A stretch of DNA of 64,000 nucleotides from Clostridia bacterium (lineage in GTDB: Bacteria > Bacillota > Clostridia > Christensenellales > Aristaeellaceae), in assembly GCA_017543905.1 (NCBI GenBank), contig JAFYFC010000053.1:1-64000 (forward strand), in the 5' to 3' direction. The notes under the pieces were generated by a model. That model did not search any database. It was not told the DNA's origin and worked only from the letters and a program-made list of their open reading frames with translations. Made by a program: the position numbers and the translations under genes. Of this stretch, positions 35,116-43,947 are shown in pieces (position 1 is the stretch's first letter; each line of letters starts with the position of its first letter).

Positions 35116-35189
35116 ATGCATGTCCCCTTTTCAAAGTTGTCGTCGTCATGCCAGGTATATATTCTCTTTACATATAGACCTATGGTGCT

Positions 35190-35218
35190 ATTATACAACG
35201 TTTGAGTGATTTAAGCAA
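35190..35218 (-). promoter_or_regulatory. Promoter of the two-component operon
   Basis: Minus strand: TTGCTT (35213-35218), 17-base spacer, TATAAT (35190-35195). Confidence 0.68.
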
Positions 35219-35317
35219 GTGTTTTCGGGCGAAAACGTTAATAAATTTGAAATAACTTTACTTGGAACGATTTTCGAAACATCGGAAATATTTTTGAAAT
35301 AATTTTGTATCAGTCTA

Positions 35318-35346
35318 TTGACGAATCGTCTTCTTTCGGTTATAAT
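35318..35346 (+). promoter_or_regulatory. Promoter of the four-helix membrane protein gene
   Basis: TTGACG (35318-35323), 17-base spacer, TATAAT (35341-35346). Confidence 0.78.
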
Positions 35347-35387
35347 ATCGACATAACGGTTTTGCAACCGACAGGAGGTCATTAAAT

Positions 35388-36170
35388 ATGAAGGCTATTC
35401 GCGCAATCAAAATAATCGCGTTCATCGCGGCCATAATCATGCTGCTGGTCGCAACTGCCGGCAACGTGTTTATTGTCAAGGACAAATACGACGATAAAGT
35501 ATCTGTAGCCGATATACAAGCCGAGCTCGACAGTTATGACTTCAAGATTAAGTCGCTGTTCAAGCCCCTCGCAACAGCCAACGCCGAAGCGGAAACGGCA
35601 GAGGCGCCCGCCGAGAATACGGACGAAGCCACACCTTCAGAGACTCCGGCGAACACTTTCATCGACGAAAGCAAAGTCCGTCCCGAAAACGAGGCGTCCG
35701 GCGAGTATTCCATATCGAAGCACAGCAACTTAGTGGCCGCCCTCATGAAGGCCGGCAACGCCAAAACGGAGCTTAAATTCCTGAACGGCAAAAACATACC
35801 GCTCGTGGATACCACGTGCGAAACATTCACCGTGAGCACCTGGCTCATGATTTCCTATCTGTGCCTTACATTTGCGTTCATACTGCACCTGATCAGCAAG
35901 AAATGCCATAAGACCTTCTACGGAATACTGCTTATGATCCTGGGCTATCTGTTCTTTACCGCGGTTTTGTGCTGCGGTCAGGTGGCCGGCAACATACTGA
36001 GCAAGTTTGCAGAGAGCCTGCTGGGCGACGACCTAGCCTGCGCACGCATATACACGATAGCGGGCTTTACGGTATTTGCGATACTGTTCGGTCTGCCCTA
36101 CGTCCGCTGCGGTTCACGTCAGATGACTATCAAGCATCTGAAGTCCCGTCTCAGGAAGCGCCCGAGATAA
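35388..36170 (+). CDS. Membrane protein of unknown function
   Basis: I do not recognise this 260-residue protein. It has TM1 at ~8-28 (IIAFIAAIIMLLVATAGNVF). A 115-residue loop follows with an Ala/Glu/Thr/Pro-rich low-complexity part (about residues 62-95). Then come TM2 (~148-166), TM3 (~174-196) and TM4 (~216-236), and a basic tail (MTIKHLKSRLRKRPR). The positive tail suggests a cytoplasmic C terminus and hence, with four helices, a cytoplasmic N terminus. The loop would be outside. AGGAGG lies 8 bases upstream of the ATG. Its promoter diverges from that of the two-component system, but nothing shows joint function. Confidence 0.7.
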   Translation: MKAIRAIKIIAFIAAIIMLLVATAGNVFIVKDKYDDKVSVADIQAELDSYDFKIKSLFKPLATANAEAETAEAPAENTDEATPSETPANTFIDESKVRPENEASGEYSISKHSNLVAALMKAGNAKTELKFLNGKNIPLVDTTCETFTVSTWLMISYLCLTFAFILHLISKKCHKTFYGILLMILGYLFFTAVLCCGQVAGNILSKFAESLLGDDLACARIYTIAGFTVFAILFGLPYVRCGSRQMTIKHLKSRLRKRPR

Positions 36171-36199
36171 GAAACACGAATAAGAAGCACGAATCAAAA

Positions 36200-36225
36200 A
36201 ACCGGCCCGCGCGGCCGGTTCTTTG
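36200..36225. terminator. Terminator between membrane protein and his operon
   Basis: AACCGGCC (36200-36207), five-base loop, GGCCGGTT (36213-36220), then CTTTGTT. It separates convergent units and may serve the his operon in the other direction (A tract upstream). Confidence 0.8.
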
Positions 36226-36252
36226 TTGTATGCAGTTTTTGCTTTTTGGGTT

Positions 36253-36900
36253 TCAGGTCATCTTCTCCTGCTTTACCTTCTTGTCTATTACGTGACGGGA
36301 AGCAAGCTCGTTATGTATATCCTCAAGGCTTATTCCCGCCTGCACCATAAGCACCATCACGTGATAAGCAAGATCGGCGATCTCGTATATCGTGTCTTTT
36401 TTATCCTCCGCTTTGGCGGCTATGATCACCTCGGTCGATTCCTCGCCTACCTTCTTCAGTATCTTGTCTAATCCCTTTTCAAACAGGTAAGTGGTATACG
36501 AGCCCTCCTTCTTCTCTGTCTTGCGCCCCTGTATCAGCTTATACAAAGCCGTCAGCGAGAAATCCTTGAGCTCTTCGCTTTCCCACACAGGGTACTCAAA
36601 GCAGCTTACGGTGCCCAGATGACACGCAGGGCCGTCCGGCTTCACGCTTACCACCAGCGCGTCCCGGTCGCAGTCTGCAGTTATCGACACTATATGCTGG
36701 AAATTCCCGCTGGTTTCGCCTTTAAGCCAAAGCGTCTGACGGCTGCGGCTCCAAAAGCAGGTCAGGCCCTTTTCCATTGATATACGCAGACTCTCGCGAT
36801 TCATATAGGCCAGCGTAAGCACACGCTTCGTGACCGAATCGACCACTATCGCGGGGATGAGACCGTTTTTGTCGAATCTTAATTCGTTTATGTCCGTCAT
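36253..36900 (-). CDS. hisIE: Bifunctional phosphoribosyl-AMP cyclohydrolase / phosphoribosyl-ATP pyrophosphatase
   Basis: A 215-residue fusion catalysing steps 2 and 3 of histidine synthesis. The HisI part (residues 1-~110) has [32 protein letters not shown] and the zinc-binding DCDRDALVV...[12 protein letters not shown] cysteines. The HisE part (from ~118) has the MazG-like helix pair [19 protein letters not shown] and [15 protein letters not shown]. Last gene of the his operon, 13 bases after hisF. Confidence 0.96.
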   Translation of the reverse strand: MTDINELRFDKNGLIPAIVVDSVTKRVLTLAYMNRESLRISMEKGLTCFWSRSRQTLWLKGETSGNFQHIVSITADCDRDALVVSVKPDGPACHLGTVSCFEYPVWESEELKDFSLTALYKLIQGRKTEKKEGSYTTYLFEKGLDKILKKVGEESTEVIIAAKAEDKKDTIYEIADLAYHVMVLMVQAGISLEDIHNELASRHVIDKKVKQEKMT

Positions 36901-36913
36901 AGAAGCACACTCC

Positions 36914-37675
36914 TTATATCGTACGCGCAGGTATGCCGTTGTCGGCCATCGCGCGCTTAAGCTCCGGGATACTTACTTCTCCGAAATGGAACACAGACGC
37001 CGCAAGCCCCGCGTCCACCTTCGGAAGCGTTTTGAACAGCGTGATAAAATCCGCTATCGAGCCCGCGCCGCCCGACGCGATCACGGGGACGTTTACCGCG
37101 CTGCAGACCGCGTCCAGCATTTCAAGATCGAAGCCGCGTTTTATGCCGTCTGTATCGATTGAATTCAGCACCACCTCGCCCGCGCCGTCGTCCACGCATC
37201 TGCGTATCCAGCTTACGGCCTCGAGCTCAGTTTCCTCTCTGCCGCCCTTGGCGAACACCTTGAACACGCCGCCTACCCGCTTTACGTCAGCCGATATCAC
37301 CACGCACTGATTTCCGTACAGCCGCGCGGCCTCGCTGACCAGAGACGGATTGCGTATCGCGCCGCTGTTTACGCTTACCTTATCCGCGCCGTTACTGAGC
37401 ACGCGCTCAAAGTCTGCCGTGCTGTTGATGCCGCCGCCTACGGTAAGCGGAATGAATACCTGCTTTGCCGTTTCGGCAAGTATATCCGTAAACAGTGCCC
37501 TTCCCTCGGCTGAGGCGGTAATATCGTAAAACACAAGCTCGTCCGCGCCGACCGCGGAATAATACCTTGCAAGCTCGACCGGTGACGCCACGTCCCCCAG
37601 CGCCTTGAAATTTACGCCCTTTACCACCCGCCCGTCCTTAACGTCGAGGCACGGGATTATTCGTTTGCTTATCAT
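36914..37675 (-). CDS. hisF: Imidazole glycerol phosphate synthase, cyclase subunit
   Basis: The 253-residue TIM barrel closes the imidazole ring using ammonia from HisH. Catalytic Asp residues are in [17 protein letters not shown] (near residue 11) and VVISADVKR (near 130). Phosphate-binding loops include [11 protein letters not shown] and [11 protein letters not shown]. Its ATG overlaps the hisA stop by 4 bases. Length normal. Confidence 0.97.
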   Translation of the reverse strand: MISKRIIPCLDVKDGRVVKGVNFKALGDVASPVELARYYSAVGADELVFYDITASAEGRALFTDILAETAKQVFIPLTVGGGINSTADFERVLSNGADKVSVNSGAIRNPSLVSEAARLYGNQCVVISADVKRVGGVFKVFAKGGREETELEAVSWIRRCVDDGAGEVVLNSIDTDGIKRGFDLEMLDAVCSAVNVPVIASGGAGSIADFITLFKTLPKVDAGLAASVFHFGEVSIPELKRAMADNGIPARTI

Positions 37676-38385
37676 TTTGCCGCCTCCAGCGCCTCGGTAA
37701 GGTCTACAGCGCCCATATAGTAAGCTTTGCCTATTATGGAGCCGTACAGGCCGATCTCCGAAAGCGCCTTTATATCGTCTGTATTCTTTACGCCGCCTGA
37801 GGCGGTTATGTCGATACTGAGCGTGTCCGACAGCTTTCGGTACAGACCCGTATTGACTCCCGTGAGCGCGCCGTCCTTCGATATGTCGGTACAGATCAGC
37901 GTCCTTACTCCGAGGTCCGCCATCCTTTTTGCAAGCTCGAACGCGTCCAGCTCGGATTTTTCAGTCCAGCCGTGTATTGCGGCCTTGCCATCCTTTATAT
38001 CTATCCCTACGGCTATGCGGTCCGGGTATTTTGCGAGCGCCACTTTGAGGAGAGACTCGTCCTTGACCGCCGAGGTTCCGAGTATCACCCGGTCTATGCC
38101 GCTGCCTAAGTATTTGTCGATAACCTGCATCGAGCGTATTCCCCCGCCGATCTCACAGAACAGACCGCTCGCGCGCTTGATTTTAAGCACCGTTTCGAAA
38201 TTCGGGGTCCCGCCGTTCAAGGCGCCCTCAAGATCCACGACGTGTATGCACTTGACGCCGCTCAGTGCGAATTTCTCTGCTACGTCCTCGGGACGGTCCG
38301 AATATACGGTCATGCGCGCGTAATCGCCCTTGTACAGCCGCACGGCTTTGCCTTCATATAAATCTATAGCCGGAAACAACAGCAT
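37672..38385 (-). CDS. hisA: Phosphoribosylformimino-5-aminoimidazole carboxamide ribotide isomerase (ProFAR isomerase)
   Basis: The 237-residue TIM barrel performs an Amadori rearrangement. LFPAIDLYEGKAVRLYKGDY holds the first catalytic Asp; LICTDISKDGALTGVN holds the second near residue 127. ATG at 38385 (MLLFPAIDL) overlaps the hisH stop by 1 base downstream of its ATG; a four-residue longer start is possible but not needed. Confidence 0.96.
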   Translation of the reverse strand: MLLFPAIDLYEGKAVRLYKGDYARMTVYSDRPEDVAEKFALSGVKCIHVVDLEGALNGGTPNFETVLKIKRASGLFCEIGGGIRSMQVIDKYLGSGIDRVILGTSAVKDESLLKVALAKYPDRIAVGIDIKDGKAAIHGWTEKSELDAFELAKRMADLGVRTLICTDISKDGALTGVNTGLYRKLSDTLSIDITASGGVKNTDDIKALSEIGLYGSIIGKAYYMGAVDLTEALEAAK

Positions 38386-38386
38386 A

Positions 38387-38995
38387 TCACACCTCACAAA
38401 ACGCTTTCAGGATTTTTAGTCCGACGTCGCCACTTTTTTCCGGATGGAACTGGCAGCCGAATACGTTATCCTTTTGTACCGCAGCGCTTATATCCGCACC
38501 GTATTCGGTGAACGCTATAAGCGAATCGCCGCACTCCGAAGCGAAATAGGAATGCACGAAATACACGTACGCGCCGTCGTCGATGTTTTTAAACAGGGGC
38601 GAAGGCTTTACGAATTTCAATGCGTTCCAGCCGATCTGAGGTATTTTGAGCGTGCTTGGAACGATTCCCCGCATCGGCACGACCTTGCCCTGCAGCAGCC
38701 CGAGCCCTGTATGCTCACCGTATTCGAGGCTTTTTTCAAACAGCAGCTGCATGCCGAGACATATACCGAGCAGCGGCTTGCCGTTTGCAGTTTCAAGTTC
38801 GATCTCGCCTGCGAGCCCGCTTTTAAACAGCTTTTCCGAAGCATCGCCGAACGCGCCCACGCCGGGCAGGATAAGCCTGTCCGCCGCTTGCATTCCTTTG
38901 ACGTCTCCGGTCACGACAGCGTCCTCGCCTATCGCGGCAAAGGAGCTTTTGAGCGAAAACAGATTGCCGACGCCGTAATCGATAATCGCGATCAT
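38387..38995 (-). CDS. hisH: Imidazole glycerol phosphate synthase, glutaminase subunit
   Basis: The 202-residue class I glutamine amidotransferase feeds ammonia to HisF. Nucleophile elbow LLGICLGMQLLFE (Cys near 80) and the His-Glu pair in GCQFHPEKSGDVG complete the triad. ATG at 38995 overlaps the hisB stop (TGATGA). Confidence 0.97.
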   Translation of the reverse strand: MIAIIDYGVGNLFSLKSSFAAIGEDAVVTGDVKGMQAADRLILPGVGAFGDASEKLFKSGLAGEIELETANGKPLLGICLGMQLLFEKSLEYGEHTGLGLLQGKVVPMRGIVPSTLKIPQIGWNALKFVKPSPLFKNIDDGAYVYFVHSYFASECGDSLIAFTEYGADISAAVQKDNVFGCQFHPEKSGDVGLKILKAFCEV

Positions 38996-39582
38996 CACAG
39001 CACTCCCTTTGTGGAGGGTATTTCTCCGGCATGCGCGGCGTCGATGGCGACTGCCGAAGCAAGCGCGCGGGCGGCGGACTTGAATACCGCTTCTATTATG
39101 TGGTGCGAGTTGCTTCCGGCAAGCTCGCGGATATGCAGCGTTATGCCAGCGTTTCTGGCAAACGCAAGCCAGAATTCCCTGACGAGCTCAGTATCGAAGG
39201 AGCCGACCTTTTGAGCTGGAATCGACAGATCGCACTCAAGCTGTCCGCGTCCGGATATATCGGCTGCGGTCAGCACGAGCGCCTCGTCCATCGGCAGTAT
39301 CATATAGCCGTAGCGCACGATGCCCCTTCTGTCGCCGAGCGCGTCAGAGAAAGCCGCTCCGAGCGCTATGCCTATATCCTCAGTGGTATGATGATCGTCC
39401 ACATACGTGTCGCCGCTGCAGCTTATATCGAGGTCGAAGCGTCCGTGACGGGCGAACAAGGTAAGCATATGATCCAAAAAGCCCACGCCCGTATTTATCG
39501 CGCTTGTCCCGTTTCCGTCGAGCTTCAGGGTAAGCTTTATATCCGTCTCGGCGGTTTTTCTGTTTATGACAGAACGTCTCAT
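38995..39582 (-). CDS. hisB: Imidazoleglycerol-phosphate dehydratase
   Basis: The 195-residue monofunctional HisB (no phosphatase domain) has the manganese-binding repeats [15 protein letters not shown] and [14 protein letters not shown], then [18 protein letters not shown]. Start overlaps hisC by 4 bases. Confidence 0.97.
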   Translation of the reverse strand: MRRSVINRKTAETDIKLTLKLDGNGTSAINTGVGFLDHMLTLFARHGRFDLDISCSGDTYVDDHHTTEDIGIALGAAFSDALGDRRGIVRYGYMILPMDEALVLTAADISGRGQLECDLSIPAQKVGSFDTELVREFWLAFARNAGITLHIRELAGSNSHHIIEAVFKSAARALASAVAIDAAHAGEIPSTKGVL

Positions 39583-40643
39583 GTTTCTTCCTCCAGTATT
39601 TTCGATATTTCGTTTAGCAGCGTATCCATTTGCTCTTTCGTACCAACGGTTATACGATTGTATTCACATATGCGCGGCGCGTCAAAGTGCCGTATCAGCA
39701 CGCCTCTTTCCTTAAGCTTGAGATAGAGCGTTATGCCGCTTACGCCGGGATGGCGCGCAAACAGGAAGTTCGCACTTGACGGCGTCATTTTAAAGCCCAT
39801 CTCCGCAAGCCTGCGCGCGGTATACTCTCGGTTTTCGATTATTACGCGGCAATTCGTCTGCGTATACTCTTCGTCCTCAAGCGCGGCGGCGCCGGCTGCG
39901 AGCGTCATCCTGTTTACATTGTACGGATTAGTGGAAAACCGTACGGTGTTCAGGTCTCGTATTATTGCCGGATTTGCGATGCCGAAGCCCAGACGTGCGC
40001 CAGCCAGCGAACGCGACTTTGAGAATGTCTGTGTGACGAGCAGATTGTCGTACTTTTTGATAAGCGGCACGCAGCTTTCACACCCGAAATCCACGTAAGC
40101 TTCGTCTATAACTATCAGATTGTCCGGATTCGAACTAAGTATTTCTTCGATTTGTTCCGTGCTAAGCGCAATCCCGGTGGGCGCGTTCGGATTTGCGATG
40201 AATACGGTTTTGTTTATGCCCAGATACGGCTTTATATCTATCGTAAAATCCTCGTTTAGGGGTATCTGCTCGTACGGTATATCGTGAAACTCGGCAAATA
40301 CCTTATAAAACCCGTATGTTATATCCGGGAAGGCTGCCCCGCGTTCAGCGTCGCAAAACGCCTTGAACGCAAAATTCAGCACCTCGTCCGAGCCGTTTAC
40401 GCAAACGATTTCGTCTTCATTGACTGCATATCGTTTCGCAAGCGTCTTTACGAGCTGCGTACAGTCCGGGTCGGAGTACAGCTCGAGCCTTGCCGCCTCC
40501 TGAGACGCCGCGGTGACAGCGCGCGGAGACGGCGGAAACGGCGATTCGTTGGTGTTGAGCTTTATGTAGCGTTTATCCCTCGGCTGCTCTCCGGGCACGT
40601 AAGGCGCGATGCGCGAGAGCTTACCGCATATGAATCTGCTCAT
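39579..40643 (-). CDS. hisC: Histidinol-phosphate aminotransferase
   Basis: A 354-residue type I PLP aminotransferase. [12 protein letters not shown] near the N terminus, [31 protein letters not shown] (PLP Asp/Tyr) and [16 protein letters not shown] (PLP Lys) are all present. Start overlaps hisD by 4 bases. Confidence 0.96.
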   Translation of the reverse strand: MSRFICGKLSRIAPYVPGEQPRDKRYIKLNTNESPFPPSPRAVTAASQEAARLELYSDPDCTQLVKTLAKRYAVNEDEIVCVNGSDEVLNFAFKAFCDAERGAAFPDITYGFYKVFAEFHDIPYEQIPLNEDFTIDIKPYLGINKTVFIANPNAPTGIALSTEQIEEILSSNPDNLIVIDEAYVDFGCESCVPLIKKYDNLLVTQTFSKSRSLAGARLGFGIANPAIIRDLNTVRFSTNPYNVNRMTLAAGAAALEDEEYTQTNCRVIIENREYTARRLAEMGFKMTPSSANFLFARHPGVSGITLYLKLKERGVLIRHFDAPRICEYNRITVGTKEQMDTLLNEISKILEEET

Positions 40644-41920
40644 ACTTCTTCCTCAGGGCGTATCAGCGCGCTTTTCGCATGTGCGGTCAAGCCTTCCTTT
40701 TGAGCAAAATACGCGACGTCCTGTGCTAAGTCGTTAAGTGCGGAGGCGGTAAAATACGTGTACTGCGTTTTCTTTACAAAATCGTCCACCGACAGCGGGC
40801 TCGAAAACCGCGCTGTGCCACCCGTGGGCAGAGTGTGATTCGGGCCTGCCATATAGTCGCCCAGAGCCTCCGGACAGTTGCGTCCCATAAATACCGAGCC
40901 CGCGTGACGTATTTTGTCGAGGTAGGCAAACGGCTCGTCGACGCACAGTTCCAAATGCTCCGGTGCGATACGGTTGGCTGCTTCAAACGCAGTTTCGAGG
41001 TCGTCTGTAACGATTATCTTGCCGTTTTGGTCTATAGAAGCTCGCGCTATCTGCTGTCTTTCAAGGAGAGCCAGCTGTCTTTCGAGCTCGTCCTGCACCT
41101 TAAGCGCAAGCTCCTCACTGTTTGTTACAAGCACCGCGGAAGCGGCCTTATCGTGTTCGGCCTGTGAGAGCAGGTCTGCAGCCAGCACGCTCGGGCTCGA
41201 TTTTGCATCGGAGATTATCAGAATCTCGCTGGGACCGGCGATCATATCTATCGCCACCTGTCCGAATACCTGTTTTTTGGCCTCGGCCACGTAAACGTTG
41301 CCCGGACCGACTATCTTGTCAGTTCTGGGTATCGTCTGCGTGCCGTACGCAAGCGCCGCGATCGCCTGCGCGCCTCCGACCTTGTAGATGCTGTCGACGC
41401 CTGCGATGCGCGCCGCGGCGAGTATCGCAGGGTTTATCCTGCCGTCCTTGCCGGGGGGCGTCGTAATAACTAGCCTGCCTACGCCCGCGAGCTTTGCGGG
41501 AATCGCGTCCATAAGGACTGTGGACGGATACGCCGCCGTACCGCCCGGCACATACAGACCCGCGCTGTCCAGCGGTATGACCTTCTGCCCCATTACTATT
41601 CCGGGCTGATCGTTAATTATGAAGCCCGTGCGAAGCTGTCTTTTATGAAATGCTCGTATGTTGTCAGCGGCCCTGTTCAGGATGCGTATGAATTCCGGCT
41701 CGAGGGATTCAAGCGCTTCGTTTATCTCCCGCGCGCTCACTTCAAGCTCCGTGAGCCTTACGCCGTCAAATTTTTCCGTATAATCGAGCAGCGCGCTGTC
41801 GCCGTACCGCCTGACGTTTGCTATAATCTCGGAAACTGCGGCCTCGACATTGGCAGCTTGTCCTTCACGCGCAAATATTTCGTTTTCCGGAACCTCGCCC
41901 ATCCTGTATATTTTTATCAT
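40640..41920 (-). CDS. hisD: Histidinol dehydrogenase
   Basis: The 426-residue NAD- and zinc-dependent enzyme performs the last two oxidations. Markers: VPGGTAAYPSTVLMDAIPA, KVGGAQAIAALAYGT, VGPGNVYVAEAKKQVFG, DMIAGPSEILI, IAPEHLELC and PNHTLPTGGTARFSS (zinc and catalytic His region). One base separates it from hisG. Confidence 0.97.
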   Translation of the reverse strand: MIKIYRMGEVPENEIFAREGQAANVEAAVSEIIANVRRYGDSALLDYTEKFDGVRLTELEVSAREINEALESLEPEFIRILNRAADNIRAFHKRQLRTGFIINDQPGIVMGQKVIPLDSAGLYVPGGTAAYPSTVLMDAIPAKLAGVGRLVITTPPGKDGRINPAILAAARIAGVDSIYKVGGAQAIAALAYGTQTIPRTDKIVGPGNVYVAEAKKQVFGQVAIDMIAGPSEILIISDAKSSPSVLAADLLSQAEHDKAASAVLVTNSEELALKVQDELERQLALLERQQIARASIDQNGKIIVTDDLETAFEAANRIAPEHLELCVDEPFAYLDKIRHAGSVFMGRNCPEALGDYMAGPNHTLPTGGTARFSSPLSVDDFVKKTQYTYFTASALNDLAQDVAYFAQKEGLTAHAKSALIRPEEEV

Positions 41921-41921
41921 A

Positions 41922-42551
41922 TCATTTCACCCGTTCGAGCCCTTTTACTATCGCTTCGATTCTGTCCTTTCCGAATTTATAAGCAGCTTTGTTTGAAATG
42001 AGCCGCGCGCTTATCGGAACGATCGTCTCAAGCACAGACAAATTGTTTTCCCTGAGCGTCGTGCCGGTTTCAACGATGTCAACTATTACGTCCGAAAGCC
42101 CGAGTATCGGCGCGATCTCTATCGAGCCGTTCAGATGTATTATATCTATATCGCGGCCGAGCGCTGAATAATAATTGCGGGTTATATTTGCAAACTTTGT
42201 CGCTACGCGCAGGGTCGTTAAGCCGTCGTCTCTGAAGCCCGCCGGCCCGGCTATCGCCATGCGGCACTTTCCGCATTCAAGGTCAAGCAGCTCGTACACG
42301 TCCGGCTGGTATTCAAGCAGTATATCCTTGCCGGCTACGCCGATATCCGCGGCTCCTCTTTCGACATATATCGCGACGTCAGAGGGCTTCACCCAGAAAT
42401 ACCTTATGCCGCAAAGCGGGTTTTCGAATATGAGCTTTCTCGTATCCTCAAGGATTTCATCGCAGGGAAAGCCGGCAGACGCAAACATGCCGTATACCTT
42501 TTCGCCCAGCCTGCCTTTCGGAAGCGCCACGCTTATCATTCCGTTTTTCAT
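41922..42551 (-). CDS. hisG: ATP phosphoribosyltransferase, catalytic subunit (short form)
   Basis: The first committed step of histidine synthesis. At 209 residues it is the short form, lacking the C-terminal regulatory domain, and therefore needs HisZ, which is encoded immediately upstream. ISVALPKGRLGEK, VERGAADIGVAGKDILLE and VDIVETGTTLRENNL (PRPP loop) are visible. Start overlaps hisZ by 4 bases. Confidence 0.97.
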   Translation of the reverse strand: MKNGMISVALPKGRLGEKVYGMFASAGFPCDEILEDTRKLIFENPLCGIRYFWVKPSDVAIYVERGAADIGVAGKDILLEYQPDVYELLDLECGKCRMAIAGPAGFRDDGLTTLRVATKFANITRNYYSALGRDIDIIHLNGSIEIAPILGLSDVIVDIVETGTTLRENNLSVLETIVPISARLISNKAAYKFGKDRIEAIVKGLERVK

Positions 42552-43477
42552 AACGCGTCCTCCTCGAGCCGTTCGATTCTGTCAAGATATACCGCAAAGC
42601 CTATCGCCTCGTCGCTTCGTCCCATCCTGCACATGAGCTTGTCGTATCTGCCGCCGGACAGCACGCTTTCGGGTATTCCGCCTATATAACCCTGAAATAT
42701 CACACCGTTATAGTAATTCATATCGCATACAGACGAAAAATCGACCTGAATATGCGCGTCGTAAGCCGTGTCCATAAATACCTTCAGCATATCGGAGAGC
42801 AATTCGATTTCTTTTCCGATATCCGATATTGTTTTGATGCTCCTGAGCTTTCTTATCGCGTCATCCGGCGGATCGCAGATAGCTATAAGCTCTGTAAGCG
42901 CCTGACCGTCTGCACCGATTTCGGCGCAGCTGCGGCGGATTTCGGGTATGTTCTTCTCTCCGGCGCATTTGAACAGCCGTTCGCGCGCGTCCCCGTCGGC
43001 ACTTATTCCGGATATGACCAAAGCGAGTATATCCGGCATTGATACCTCGAGTACGTATTTATCGCTCAGAAGCTCCAAGGTTTTAGCCGCGAGCATAAGC
43101 ACGCTGCCGATGCTGCCTGCGTCGAGCTTGCCCATGCACTCGATGCCCGTCTGCATTATCTCGCGGAACGAACGCGTTTTCCTGGATACGCGGTATACGC
43201 TTTCGTTATAGCAAAGCTTCTGCAGCGTCTGCCCGCTGTCGCGGGTGTTTTTAATAATCGACAGCGTAACGTCAGGCTTAAGCGCCATAAGGCGTCCGCT
43301 CGTATCGGTAAAGGTTATCACCTCGCCCGAAACCAGAAAGCTTTTATTGCGGCTGTACAGATCGTATTCCTCGAACTTTCCCATACGGTAAAGCTTATAG
43401 CCGTATTCGCGGTACAACGAACGCAGGGAGAGTATCCTGCTTTCTGTTCTGTCAAGTACGCTCAGATCAAGCTTCAT
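42548..43477 (-). CDS. hisZ: ATP phosphoribosyltransferase regulatory subunit
   Basis: A 309-residue HisRS-like protein without tRNA-charging function. It activates short HisG and carries histidine feedback inhibition. Features: ALKPDVTLSIIKNT, TRSFREIMQTGIECMG and YYNGVIFQGYI...LSGGRYDKLM. The anticodon-binding domain of true HisRS is missing, as expected. Its start lies 11 bases inside the upstream regulator gene. Confidence 0.92.
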   Translation of the reverse strand: MKLDLSVLDRTESRILSLRSLYREYGYKLYRMGKFEEYDLYSRNKSFLVSGEVITFTDTSGRLMALKPDVTLSIIKNTRDSGQTLQKLCYNESVYRVSRKTRSFREIMQTGIECMGKLDAGSIGSVLMLAAKTLELLSDKYVLEVSMPDILALVISGISADGDARERLFKCAGEKNIPEIRRSCAEIGADGQALTELIAICDPPDDAIRKLRSIKTISDIGKEIELLSDMLKVFMDTAYDAHIQVDFSSVCDMNYYNGVIFQGYIGGIPESVLSGGRYDKLMCRMGRSDEAIGFAVYLDRIERLEEDAL

Positions 43478-43772
43478 TTACAGACTCCGTTTCTTTCATT
43501 CTGTCTATTATCAGCCGGTAACCGCCGCTGCCGTAATTCAGGCATCTACTTACCCGGCTGATCGTCGCGGTGCTGATTTTAATCTTTTTGGAAATACTCT
43601 GATAATTAGCGCCCGAATCCAGCATGAACGCGGTATCCAGCCGCTGCGCCATGTCCTGCACCTCTTTTATCGTACATATGTCGTCAAAGAAAGCAGCGCA
43701 TTCATCCGCGGTCTTAAGGCGTGAAACCGCCTCAAACAGCCTTTGTGTGGATTCGTTATGAAAATCGATCAT
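43467..43772 (-). CDS. TrpR-superfamily regulator YerC/HisR-like
   Basis: A 101-residue helix-turn-helix protein of the YerC/YecD branch of the TrpR superfamily. LFEAVSRLKTADECAAFFDDICTIKEVQDMAQRLD in two blocks leads to the recognition part YQSISKKIKISTATISRVSRCLNYG. This branch has been proposed as the histidine-responsive regulator (HisR) in Bacillota. Here it is the first gene of the his operon and a perfect palindrome lies in the promoter spacer, which strongly supports autoregulation by histidine. It overlaps hisZ by 11 bases. Confidence 0.9.
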   Translation of the reverse strand: MIDFHNESTQRLFEAVSRLKTADECAAFFDDICTIKEVQDMAQRLDTAFMLDSGANYQSISKKIKISTATISRVSRCLNYGSGGYRLIIDRMKETESVNEA

Positions 43773-43801
43773 GACGCCATCTCCTCTTTTTGCATGTTAA
43801 T

Positions 43802-43830
43802 ATGGTAGCACTTTATCATGATAAAGTCAA
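43802..43830 (-). promoter_or_regulatory. his operon promoter with palindromic operator
   Basis: Minus strand: TTGACT (43825-43830), 17-base spacer, TACCAT (43802-43807). The perfect palindrome CTTTATCATGATAAAG (43811-43826) fills the spacer and touches the -35 box, so a bound TrpR-type dimer would exclude RNA polymerase. Assignment to the YerC/HisR-like protein is inferred from position. Confidence 0.75.
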
Positions 43831-43947
43831 TGGTGTTCCGTGATTTAACGATAATTTAGTTTTAGGCTCTGGCTTTCAGAAGGGTTTGGGGTTTTAAGCG
43901 TATACTGAAAAGAGGTATCGGCGAAGTCTTTATTTTGTAACGGCTTC

